A DNA stretch of 64,000 bases from Pusillimonas sp. TS35 (lineage in GTDB: Bacteria > Pseudomonadota > Gammaproteobacteria > Burkholderiales > Burkholderiaceae_B): assembly GCF_009857885.1 (NCBI RefSeq), contig NZ_WWER01000009.1, positions 95,327 through 159,326 of the forward strand. Reading direction: 5' to 3'. The notes beneath the pieces were generated by a model. That model had not been told where the DNA came from, did no database searches, and worked only from the letters and a program-made list of their open reading frames with translations. The position numbers and the translations under genes are program-made. Positions 56,951 through 64,000 of the stretch are shown here, one piece after another (the stretch's first letter is position 1; each line of letters opens with the position of its first letter).

Positions 56951-58231
56951 TCAGAAGCCGAGGGTGCGCGGCAACCAAGTCACCAGTGGTGGCCAGGCCA
57001 CGCACAGTAAAAGCACCGCAAGTTGCCAGACAACAAATGGCAGTGACTCGCGTACGATCGGCCCCATCGGCGTGCGCGTGATACCGGACACGACGAAATA
57101 CAATACCCCGACGGGAGGCGTCATCATGCCGATAACCAGGTTGAGCACAAAGAGGAAGCCGAACCAGAGCGGATCGATGCCAAAGGCCTGCGCAACCGGT
57201 GCAAACAACGGCACGAGCATGATGTAGGCGGCATTCGATTCCATAAACATGCCGACTACGATCAGGATGGCCATGGTCACCAACAGGAACACGGTAGGAT
57301 CCGCTGTAACCGACTGCGCCCACTCGGCCAGGCGCTGCGGCACCATGTCAATGGCAAACACGAACGTTACCGCCGCCGCGAAGGCAATGAGCGCGCCCAC
57401 CATCGCAGCGACCACCGCCGCCCGGAACATACAGCCAGGGATATCGGCCAGCGTGAGCTTGCGCGTCACGCCGAAGCCGATCACGGCGGCATAGGCTACA
57501 GCAACCGCAGCCCCTTCGGTCGCCGTAAAAAAGCCGCTGACAATGCCCCCGAGAACAATCAATGGCATCAACAGTATCGACCAAGCCCGGTAGAACTCCC
57601 GCCAGGCCTGACGCGGGTCGAAGTGCTGCCCCGTCAGGGGATAGCGGCGTTTCCAGGACAGAAAGCTGGCCAGCACGATGAAGCCCAGGCAAAGAATGAC
57701 GCCTGGTACGATCCCCGCCATAAATAGCCCTCCGACCGATACGGAGGAGCCGGCCATCAATGCATACACAATCATGGCATTCGAGGGAGGAATGATGGGG
57801 CCCAGGTTCGCGGCGGACGCGATAATGGCGCAGGAATAGGTATCCGGGTAGTACTTCCTGAGTGAAGGCACCAGCGCACTGCCCAGCGCGCTCGCCCCCG
57901 CCACCGCGGCCCCGCTCACCGCGGCGAAAATCGTACCCGCCACGATCGTCACGTTCGCCAAACCGCCATGCACCCGCCCGATCAGGCTGTTGGCAAACGC
58001 AACGAGCCTTTCCACCATGCCCGCCTTCACCATCAGCTCGCCCGCCAGCATGAACAGCGGGATTGCCATCAGCGGAAAGCTGTCCACCGCATACAGCATG
58101 CGCTGGGCCAGCATGGAGATGGGAAAATCAGCCATATAGAGCGCCCCGAGCGAGGCGAAGCCCAGTGCGAAGGCGAGCGGCATGCTGAGCGCCGCACACA
58201 GCACAAACAACATCATCACGACTGCCGTCAT
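56951..58231 (-). CDS. dctM: TRAP transporter large permease (DctM type)
   Basis: A 426-residue integral-membrane protein with about 12 helices, the ion-coupled subunit of a TRAP importer. Landmarks are FPLMAIPLFMLAGELMVKAGM, ASAANLGPIIPPSNAMIVYALMAG and MMTPPVGVLYFVVSGITRTPM. ATG 58231 overlaps the small-permease stop by 4 nt; a longer frame is spurious. Confidence 0.95.
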   Translation of the reverse strand: MTAVVMMLFVLCAALSMPLAFALGFASLGALYMADFPISMLAQRMLYAVDSFPLMAIPLFMLAGELMVKAGMVERLVAFANSLIGRVHGGLANVTIVAGTIFAAVSGAAVAGASALGSALVPSLRKYYPDTYSCAIIASAANLGPIIPPSNAMIVYALMAGSSVSVGGLFMAGIVPGVILCLGFIVLASFLSWKRRYPLTGQHFDPRQAWREFYRAWSILLMPLIVLGGIVSGFFTATEGAAVAVAYAAVIGFGVTRKLTLADIPGCMFRAAVVAAMVGALIAFAAAVTFVFAIDMVPQRLAEWAQSVTADPTVFLLVTMAILIVVGMFMESNAAYIMLVPLFAPVAQAFGIDPLWFGFLFVLNLVIGMMTPPVGVLYFVVSGITRTPMGPIVRESLPFVVWQLAVLLLCVAWPPLVTWLPRTLGF

Positions 58232-58797
58232 AGCCTGCGACCTCCCCAGATGGCTGATCCGCCCCAGGCATGGAGCAGAAGATGAGCCGCCGAATGCAAT
58301 GCCGATATCAGCACGCTGATGTAGAACACGGCGGACGTGATCGGCAGCGTGGGCATCAATTGCTGCCACTTTTCACCGGTGGCGATCCATGCCGCCACGA
58401 AAACCACGCCCATAAGCAGCGCGCCCGCCACCGATGTCAGCCGAAACACGAACTCGCGCCGGCTGGCCGACAGGTAGGCCACGAAAAGATCGATGCCCAC
58501 ATGCACGCCGTACTTCACGCCATGCGGAAGCGCCAGAAACATGGCCCATACGAACAACAACCGGGACAGCTCATCGGCCGAGTCTATCGACGAGCTCAGC
58601 ACGTGGCGAAAAAACACTTGCAGTACCACGATGGCGCTCATGCCGACCATAGCCGCCACAATCACCACCATAGATACCCGGTCCACGCCCATCAATACGC
58701 GCTGAGCGCCACTACCCGGCCACTTCGGCAGGCCGGTGTGATCGGCCTGCGCCGGCGGCCTGCCGTCGTCGTCATCCACGGTCTCAGTCAAGCTCAT
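58228..58797 (-). CDS. dctQ: TRAP transporter small permease (DctQ type)
   Basis: A 189-residue protein with four hydrophobic helices and the DctQ pattern VLQVFFRHVLSSSIDSADELSRLLFVWAMFLAL. It is the helper subunit that anchors the large permease. Stop and start overlap its neighbours by 4 nt each. Confidence 0.93.
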   Translation of the reverse strand: MSLTETVDDDDGRPPAQADHTGLPKWPGSGAQRVLMGVDRVSMVVIVAAMVGMSAIVVLQVFFRHVLSSSIDSADELSRLLFVWAMFLALPHGVKYGVHVGIDLFVAYLSASRREFVFRLTSVAGALLMGVVFVAAWIATGEKWQQLMPTLPITSAVFYISVLISALHSAAHLLLHAWGGSAIWGGRRL

Positions 58798-59795
58798 GAC
58801 TTCGCCTCAGTGAGCACTGCGTCAATCACCGCTGGATCTATACGTTTCTTCACATCGTCCACCACAGGCTTGACGGCCTCGCGCATGGACTGGCGCGCTT
58901 CGGCGCTGATTTCCGTGTACTTCATGCCACGCTTGATAAGTTCGTCGCGCCACTTTGCATCCTGGGAGGCTGCTTCCTTGCGCTGCCACTGCATGGCTGC
59001 CTGCGCCGCCTTGCGCACCGCGTCCTGCTGTGCCGAATCGAGCTTTGAAAAGGCATCCTTGTTGGCCACGAACACCAGGAAATCGAAAAAGTGGCTCGTA
59101 TCGGACAGATACTTCTGCACTTCGTTGAACCGGCGTGTGGCGATAATGTTGTAGGGATTCTCCTGCCCGTCGAGCACGCCCTGCTGAAGCGCCGAGTACA
59201 CCTCACTGATGTCCATTGCCACCGGATTGGCGCCTAACGCCCGAAAAGCGTTCAGATGTACTTCATTAGGCTGCAGCCGAATCTTGAGCCCCTTGAAATC
59301 CTCGAGCTTGGCAATCGGGTGGACACTGTTGGTCGTGTGACGGAATCCCAGCTCGCCATAACCCAATGTGGTGAAGCCGGCCGCCTGCAGCTTGCCGTCG
59401 AGTATTCCGCCTACCTTGCCATCTACCACGCGGAAGGCTGCCTCACGCGAGTTGAACAGAAACGGCAGGCTGACCGCCTCGAATTCGGGCACAATGCGCG
59501 AAAAATACGCCACCGAGGTCACGATACCGAAGACCGTCCCCGAGCGGACTTGGTCGACGTTCTCGGAAGCGCCGCCCAGCATCATGTTAGGGAACAGGTT
59601 TACTTTTATATCGCCCTTGGTGGCGGCCTCGACTTCCTTCTTGAACACTTCCATCGCCTTGGAAGCCGAGTGATCCACTGGAAAGTTGCCCGCAACGCGC
59701 AAGGTCTGCTTGGCGATTGCTGGTGCACTGAATGCCAGCAAGCCGCCAAGCGCTGCGGCGCAGGCTGCACCCATGAGTATGCTACGTCGTGTCAT
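58794..59795 (-). CDS. dctP: TRAP transporter substrate-binding protein (DctP type)
   Basis: Periplasmic receptor of 333 residues, first gene of the operon. The N-terminus MTRRSILMGAACAAALGG is a Sec (possibly Tat-like) signal ending near AIAKQ. The mature part has NFPVDHSASKAMEVFKKEVEA, FPNMMLGGASENVDQVRSGT and the conserved Arg in FKGLKIRLQPNEVHLNAFRALGANP that binds the substrate carboxylate. Context suggests a ureido or hydantoin-type carboxylate, which is inference. Confidence 0.93.
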   Translation of the reverse strand: MTRRSILMGAACAAALGGLLAFSAPAIAKQTLRVAGNFPVDHSASKAMEVFKKEVEAATKGDIKVNLFPNMMLGGASENVDQVRSGTVFGIVTSVAYFSRIVPEFEAVSLPFLFNSREAAFRVVDGKVGGILDGKLQAAGFTTLGYGELGFRHTTNSVHPIAKLEDFKGLKIRLQPNEVHLNAFRALGANPVAMDISEVYSALQQGVLDGQENPYNIIATRRFNEVQKYLSDTSHFFDFLVFVANKDAFSKLDSAQQDAVRKAAQAAMQWQRKEAASQDAKWRDELIKRGMKYTEISAEARQSMREAVKPVVDDVKKRIDPAVIDAVLTEAKS

Positions 59796-59983
59796 CTCGA
59801 ACCATCCTTGCAAAAAGGCCGGTGCCTGGCAGGTGGATATTGCGATGATCCATCGCGTTCGGCGCCGCGTCGTGATTGATTGTGCGCTGCATGGCGACGC
59901 CGAATACCGGCGCCCCAGGCGTGACACGCTGTTTGCCGCAAACTTCAAGGAAATAGTAGGGCCGCACAAAAGTTGTGAACATA

Positions 59984-59999
59984 AGTGTTTACACTATGA
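59984..59999 (+). repeat. Direct repeat copy 1 in the dctP-gntR intergenic region
   Basis: AGTGTTTACACTATGA, repeated with one mismatch at 60043-60058. Within it AGTGT and ACACT form an inverted pair around TT. Likely a regulator-binding element. Confidence 0.6.
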
Positions 60000-60007
60000 C
60001 AACAGAT

Positions 60008-60027
60008 AATTAACAATATCGTTAATT
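60008..60027. promoter_or_regulatory. 20-bp palindromic operator between dctP and gntR
   Basis: AATTAACAATATCGTTAATT is palindromic except for one mismatched pair around central ATAT. It lies midway between the two direct-repeat copies and fits a dimeric GntR-type regulator. Either the TRAP operon (starting 59795) or the regulator (60102) could be controlled. Confidence 0.65.
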
Positions 60028-60042
60028 CGGCACATTGGACCT

Positions 60043-60058
60043 AGTGTTTACAATATGA
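60043..60058 (+). repeat. Direct repeat copy 2 in the dctP-gntR intergenic region
   Basis: AGTGTTTACAATATGA, 15 of 16 identical to copy 1, 59 bp away (about 5.6 helical turns). It ends 43 bp before the regulator start codon. Confidence 0.6.
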
Positions 60059-60101
60059 ATTCATCAACACGCTATCGGCACCCGTTATTTTCAGAGCCCC
60101 C

Positions 60102-60851
60102 ATGACAACATCCACTCCGATCTCCAGAAAAAGCAACCAGTCGGGCATGGACAGCGAGCTGATATACCAGCGCATTCAACGCGCAATCATGGAGCGGCGC
60201 CTGCTGCCGGGCGCAAAATTGGGCGAAGAGCGCTTGGCCGAAGTCACCGGCGCCAGCCGTATGCGCGTACGCCAGGTGCTTGCCCGACTGGCGCACGAAC
60301 AGATCGTGACGCTGGTTCCAAATCGCGGCGCATATGTCGCTCGCCCAAGCGTCGAAGAAGCGCGTGAAATGTTCGAGACACGGCGCCTCATAGAGCCCCC
60401 GTTGGCCGCCAAGCTGGCGCATCAGGCGACACCCGCCAACGTCCAGCTGCTGCGCGCCCACCTTGCACAAGAGCAGCTGGCGCGCACCATGAATGACCAA
60501 CGCCGCATTATCCGGCTATCGGGCGAGTTTCACATCCATATGGTCAGCATGGTCGCCAGCAGCATATTGCTGCGCCTGATACGCGAGCTCACCTCGCTTA
60601 CCTGCCTCATCATTACGCTGTATGACAAGCCCAACACCCCAGCTTGCCAGGAGCACGAGCACGCGACCCTGGTTGACCTGATCGCAGCGGGAGATGCGCA
60701 AGGTGCCGAGCGCGAGATGCTCGCGCACCTCACTCATATCGAGCACACGCTCGAGCTTGACGTGGATACCAGCAATGCGCCCGACTTCGACGCCATCTTC
60801 CGGGATTCCGACAGCGCACTCGCCACCGACAGCCCGGCCTCCGGCTCATGA
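60102..60851 (+). CDS. GntR-family transcriptional regulator (FCD type)
   Basis: A 249-residue protein: N-terminal winged helix (ELIYQRIQRAIMERRLLPGAKLGEERLAEVTGASRMRVRQVLARLAHEQIVTLVPNRGAYVA, about 19-80) and an FCD-type C-terminal helical domain with metal-ligand candidates in HIHMV and EHEHATLVDLI. It is divergent from the TRAP-hydantoinase operon and likely its regulator, with effector a transported carboxylate. The operator elements lie upstream. Confidence 0.93.
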   Translation: MTTSTPISRKSNQSGMDSELIYQRIQRAIMERRLLPGAKLGEERLAEVTGASRMRVRQVLARLAHEQIVTLVPNRGAYVARPSVEEAREMFETRRLIEPPLAAKLAHQATPANVQLLRAHLAQEQLARTMNDQRRIIRLSGEFHIHMVSMVASSILLRLIRELTSLTCLIITLYDKPNTPACQEHEHATLVDLIAAGDAQGAEREMLAHLTHIEHTLELDVDTSNAPDFDAIFRDSDSALATDSPASGS

Positions 60852-60960
60852 CATCCCGTGCCGACGCCGGTATGCCACCGCGAATCCGGCAGTGTCAGTC
60901 CGCACGCCGGCCACTGACATTGCGCCGACCACTCGTCGTTAGGTAGCATCATGGCCTGCC

Positions 60961-60975
60961 GTGCGCTAGGCGCAC
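60961..60975. promoter_or_regulatory. Perfect inverted repeat upstream of the SDR gene
   Basis: GTGCGCTAGGCGCAC has 6-bp arms around TAG, 30 bp before the SDR start. Operator or short hairpin; no other copy seen. Confidence 0.35.
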
Positions 60976-61005
60976 AACGTTTCACTTCACGCACCAGGAC
61001 ACCGC

Positions 61006-61737
61006 ATGCATACCAACCCCCAGGCCTACCTCGTTACCGGCGCTAGCGCGGGCATCGGCGCCGCTATTGCGTGCGCACTGCTGCAGGCCGGCCACCGTGT
61101 CGTCAATATCGATTACCGCCTGCCCGACGCCCCGCCCGACGGGTTGGTGTCGTTCCAGGCCGATCTCACCAACGAAGCCCAGACCAAAGCCATTGCCGCG
61201 CAAGTCTGCAACGAGTACGCCATCATCGGGCTGGTCAACAATGCGGGTGCCACCCGCCCGGGCACGGCCGACACCGCCACCCTGGCAGACCTGGACTATG
61301 TCGTCTCGCTGCACCTGCGCTGCGCCCTCATTCTCATCCAGGCCGCACTACCCGCCATGCGCGAAGCCGGCTTCGGCCGCATCGTCAACATGTCGTCGCG
61401 CGCCGCGCTGGGCAAGCCCGATCGCGTCGTCTATTCAGCCACCAAGGCCGGCTTGGTCGGCCTGACCCGCACGCTGGCCATGGAGCTGGGCGGCGACGGC
61501 ATCACCGTCAATGCAATTGGCCCCGGCCCCATTGCCACAGACTTGTTCCGCAACAGCAATCCCGATGGCGCACCGCAAACACAACGCATCATCAACAGCA
61601 TTGTCGTCAAGCGCCTTGGAACCCCCGAAGACGTAGCCCGCGCCGCCATGTTCTTTCTGTCGCCCGATAACGGTTTCGTCACGGGGCAAATGCTCTATGT
61701 CTGCGGCGGCACCACGTTGGGCGTGGCGCCAGTCTGA
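61006..61737 (+). CDS. Short-chain dehydrogenase/reductase (FabG-like)
   Basis: A 243-residue NAD(P)-dependent oxidoreductase. The cofactor motif TGASAGIG is at residues 11-18, the catalytic triad is Ser in NMSSRAALGK, Tyr and Lys in YSATKAG, and the NNAG structural motif is in VNNAGATRP. FabG-like overall, but outside any fatty-acid gene context, so the substrate is probably a catabolic alcohol or ketone. It follows the GntR gene by 154 bp in the same direction and may belong to the same locus. Confidence 0.93.
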   Translation: MHTNPQAYLVTGASAGIGAAIACALLQAGHRVVNIDYRLPDAPPDGLVSFQADLTNEAQTKAIAAQVCNEYAIIGLVNNAGATRPGTADTATLADLDYVVSLHLRCALILIQAALPAMREAGFGRIVNMSSRAALGKPDRVVYSATKAGLVGLTRTLAMELGGDGITVNAIGPGPIATDLFRNSNPDGAPQTQRIINSIVVKRLGTPEDVARAAMFFLSPDNGFVTGQMLYVCGGTTLGVAPV

Positions 61738-61836
61738 TCTGATCCACAGGCTGGCAGCGGGCAGGCGATAAAAATCTCAAGCCAATCACCGGACGTCAAT
61801 ACACAACCGCGCAGCATCCGGAACGATGCGGGCCGC
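61738..61836 (+). other. Open frame upstream of the remnant
   Basis: Translation of the remnant's frame continues open back to the SDR stop, but the residues show no recognisable family. Confidence 0.3.
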
Positions 61837-62163
61837 GTGCTACGTGCAATCAACCGACCAGGCATATCCATTGCCCAACTGCATAGCCTCGCACCCATAC
61901 TAACGAAAAACCTTGAGGTCGGATCACGGCTGCGCAACGGCTCATGGGATCTCGATTTCAGCTACTTCAGATCCGATTCCGACTACGGCACACGAATCAT
62001 GCTGGTGGATGGCGCGTACCAAATGGCTCGCGAGAAAACCCGCCTCGACGGTTTCGAAACAGCGCTGTGCTATCGACTGAATGACGAGCATCGGCGCAAA
62101 ATTTCGCTAGGCGGCCGTAGTCCCATTGAGTATCGTCATGCGCTGAGCTTGATGTCTGCATAA
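61837..62163 (+). pseudogene. Chimeric remnant: TonB-dependent receptor fragment joined to an IS3-type transposase tail
   Basis: A 108-codon frame whose middle, NLEVGSRLRNGSWDLDFSYF then DYGTRIMLVDGAYQMAREKT and DGFE, reads like the barrel strands of a TonB-dependent siderophore receptor. From about residue 85 it switches to EHRRKISLGGRSPIEYRHAL, the closing motif of IS3-family OrfB transposases. Neither part has its remaining domains. It looks like a deletion joint left by an insertion sequence. It is not expected to make a functional protein. Confidence 0.65.
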
Positions 62164-62433
62164 ACCGCCCAAGAAATCTATGGTCAGCCCGATTTTTGCA
62201 GGATAGATCGGTGTGGCGTGAAGGTGGCTTGCTTAAATCCATCCGGCGTCGTTATGGGGACCGATATCTCCGCTCCTCAATGAGAGCCGCGCCCGGCAAA
62301 CTTCAAAAATGTCTCAGCATCATTGCGCTATTTCTTGGATCAGACTCTTTACCAGGCCGTTGAACCATTTACATCATCACATTTTCTACCGTCGCAAAGT
62401 CAGGAAGATGGACTACAGGTATTCGGTTCAAGG
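62164..62433. other. Non-coding stretch after the remnant
   Basis: About 270 bp without a supportable gene. It may include decayed insertion-sequence end sequence; no clear terminal inverted repeat is visible. Confidence 0.4.
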
Positions 62434-62463
62434 CCGGTCAGGCTGTTTCAGCAGCCTGACCGG
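62434..62463 (-). terminator. Hairpin at the end of the MFS gene
   Basis: A perfect 12-bp stem CCGGTCAGGCTG / CAGCCTGACCGG with a 6-nt loop, 2 bp beyond the MFS stop on the leftward strand. No T-run follows, so it may be a weak terminator or a 3'-end-stabilising structure. Confidence 0.6.
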
Positions 62464-62465
62464 AA

Positions 62466-63692
62466 TCATAGTGCGTTCCTTTGGCGCGGATGCCGTATCC
62501 GAGTCAGATCGAAACGATCCCGGTTGCGCAGCAGCACGAGGCCAATAAGCAAAGCAGGCACAACAAGCACAATGAACGACGCGCGATAGCTCTCTGTCAT
62601 TGACGCAACGGCGCCGAAGGCAGGTGGCCCGATCACTACACCAAAAAACGTCGCGGCCAGCGTACCTCCCGTCGCCAGGCCGATCTGCCCATCTGGCGCC
62701 TGCCGCGCTACCTCCGCCAGATACACACCATTCCATCCGATACCGCTGGCACCGAACACAATCAGCACCAAGAGCAACAACCATTGCGGGACATAGGCGT
62801 CGAACGTCGCGAGCATCCAGGAGGCAGCCGTCATCATGACCGCCAGCCAAACCAGCATCATTACTGACCCCAGCCAGCGATCAGCGCACCAACCCCATAG
62901 CAAACGGCCGCCAACACCGGCCACGAGTGTCACGGAAGTCAGAAACCCCGCCGCAATCAACGTATAGCCGAGACTGTCGTGCAAATAGGTGACAAGATAA
63001 GTGCTGAGCGATACCTGCACCGCTGAAAACATCAGCGAACTGATCGCAAGCAGGCGAATCGCCGGCTGCATGAGGATGAGCCGGAAGGATTGCTTCAGAC
63101 TGGCCAAGCCGGATCTGCCCACGCTCCCGCGGTCATAATCCAACGCTTTGCGGATGATTTGCGCGATGGCCATGCATAAGAGACAGGCTACCGCAATGGT
63201 CAGGATCGCTGCCTGCCAACCCCAGGATTCGCTCAATTTGGGTGCGATAAGCCCTGCGACCACACCACCCAAGGGAACGCCCGTCTGCTTGATCGAAAAT
63301 ACAAAACCCATGCGATCGTCTGGGGTCGTGCGTGCCAGCAAATGCGAGCTTGCAGGTGTAATCGGGCCATAGCCCAGCCCCGCGAGAAAGGCGCCGAACA
63401 ACGCCAAAACCGGCGAGGCAAACAAGGTCAGCATGAGGCCCAAAGCAGAGAACAGCAAACCCGCCTGGCTCACCCGTATGGCACCGTGACGCGCCACCCA
63501 TCCTCCCGCGCTCAAGCTGCCCACCATGGCGCCCACATACAGTATCGCCACATAGATCCCGACAGACTCACCCGGCACATCAAACACCGGTGCCAAAGCC
63601 GGCGCGAGCACCGGGACGGTCAAACTCGCCGCTGAAACCAGCGCCTGAATAGCAAGCGTAATTCCCAACGTCCCGTAAATGCCGGTTTTCAT
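62466..63692 (-). CDS. Major facilitator superfamily transporter
   Basis: A 408-residue inner-membrane protein with 12 predicted helices in two six-helix halves. The between-helix 2-3 region reads GGWVARHGAIRVSQAG (the MFS motif A equivalent), with GFVFSIKQTGVPLGGVVAGLIAP in helix 5 of the first half. The substrate is unknown; the pattern resembles the CynX/NimT and organic-anion subfamilies. The start is ATG 63692. It is alone at the right edge and convergent with the remnant. Confidence 0.9.
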   Translation of the reverse strand: MKTGIYGTLGITLAIQALVSAASLTVPVLAPALAPVFDVPGESVGIYVAILYVGAMVGSLSAGGWVARHGAIRVSQAGLLFSALGLMLTLFASPVLALFGAFLAGLGYGPITPASSHLLARTTPDDRMGFVFSIKQTGVPLGGVVAGLIAPKLSESWGWQAAILTIAVACLLCMAIAQIIRKALDYDRGSVGRSGLASLKQSFRLILMQPAIRLLAISSLMFSAVQVSLSTYLVTYLHDSLGYTLIAAGFLTSVTLVAGVGGRLLWGWCADRWLGSVMMLVWLAVMMTAASWMLATFDAYVPQWLLLLVLIVFGASGIGWNGVYLAEVARQAPDGQIGLATGGTLAATFFGVVIGPPAFGAVASMTESYRASFIVLVVPALLIGLVLLRNRDRFDLTRIRHPRQRNAL

Positions 63693-63963
63693 TTCTTATT
63701 CCTGCGGGCCAAGCCCATTCTTATTGAGACAAACCCTTGCAGTTTACTGGAGACCGATAGCGGTTACTGAGCGGTCATGCCACACCACACCATGTCATGC
63801 TACACCACGCCCCATTGCTGTTTGAAACTTGCCGTGCCTTACCCAGTACCGTGACCTAGTACCGTGAGGTACCGCGCTCAGCGCACACAGGCGGCGGTGG
63901 CGTTCTCTTTTCACACCCTGGGTGGTGCGCCGGCGCTTTGCCTGGTTTTGATTCGCACAAACA
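63693..63963. other. Non-coding right edge
   Basis: About 270 bp upstream of the MFS gene. It has short imperfect repeats (CACACCA/TACACCACG near 63780-63810, and TACCGTGACC/TACCGTGAGG near 63845-63875) but no gene that I can support. Confidence 0.45.
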
Positions 63964-63997
63964 AAAACCCCCGCCAGGGTTTGCTGGCGGGGGTTTT
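63964..63997. terminator. Strong bidirectional terminator at the right edge
   Basis: A perfect 14-bp stem AAAACCCCCGCCAG / CTGGCGGGGGTTTT with a 6-nt loop. It has A-runs and T-runs on both sides, so it can end transcripts from either direction, most likely of a gene beyond the window. Confidence 0.85.
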
Positions 63998-64000
63998 CTT

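Overview
The window is G+C-rich chromosomal DNA with densely packed, mostly housekeeping and transport genes. The gene set points to a betaproteobacterium of the Burkholderiales, most likely Alcaligenaceae (Bordetella/Pusillimonas-like). Supporting this are an H-NS protein of the short BpH3 type, a Bug-type solute receptor without its permease, the pepN-fbp pair and the hemF-nadD-rsfS-rlmH-maf block. This is inferred from gene content only. Apart from one chimeric transposase/TonB-receptor scrap near 62 kb, no mobile element, CRISPR array, rRNA gene or prophage was seen.

Left part (1-19.2 kb): a branched-chain-amino-acid-type ABC operon with a Tat-exported receptor, LivH, a LivM-LivG fusion and LivF. 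Two unknown small proteins, a cytochrome b561, purB, a cytochrome c' and a tRNA-Lys with its own promoter and terminator follow. Next come a glutathione S-transferase, a TauE-type permease, mnmA and a four-gene flavin oxidase operon (D-lactate dehydrogenase plus glcDEF). A DAHP synthase ends this part; its leader encodes a Phe-rich peptide followed by a terminator and a competing antiterminator, a textbook attenuator layout.

Osmoprotection block (19.4-28.8 kb): the ectoine uptake operon ehuBCDA reads right and the operon ectR-ectABCD reads left toward it. An 18-bp palindromic element recurs in both promoters, so the MarR-type EctR probably controls synthesis and uptake together. Between them sits a compact unit of a secreted His-rich protein, a periplasmic cupredoxin and an ECF sigma factor. 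The sigma gene and the two-gene operon carry near-identical bipartite promoters (GTCGGGAACGG, then GCATCCAAT at the same spacing), so the sigma factor very probably drives itself and the cupredoxin operon. No anti-sigma gene is visible.

Middle part (28.9-48.3 kb): tldD and a nitrilase, an H-NS protein, a lipoprotein, pepN, fbp, a quinone oxidoreductase, a DMT exporter, a D-malate/tartrate dehydrogenase, a HerA-like ATPase, a YebC protein, purD, and hemF-nadD-rsfS-rlmH-pyk-maf.

Right part (48.4-64 kb): two accessory catabolic loci. The first holds a cupin, a Bug receptor, a class III CoA-transferase, an acyl-CoA dehydrogenase without the usual Glu, and an IclR regulator. The second holds a TRAP transporter, a racemase-family protein lacking both catalytic cysteines, a hydantoinase, and a divergent GntR regulator with clear operator-like repeats, followed by an SDR. 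Between the two are sodC and a sixA-like phosphatase. An MFS transporter and a strong terminator close the window.
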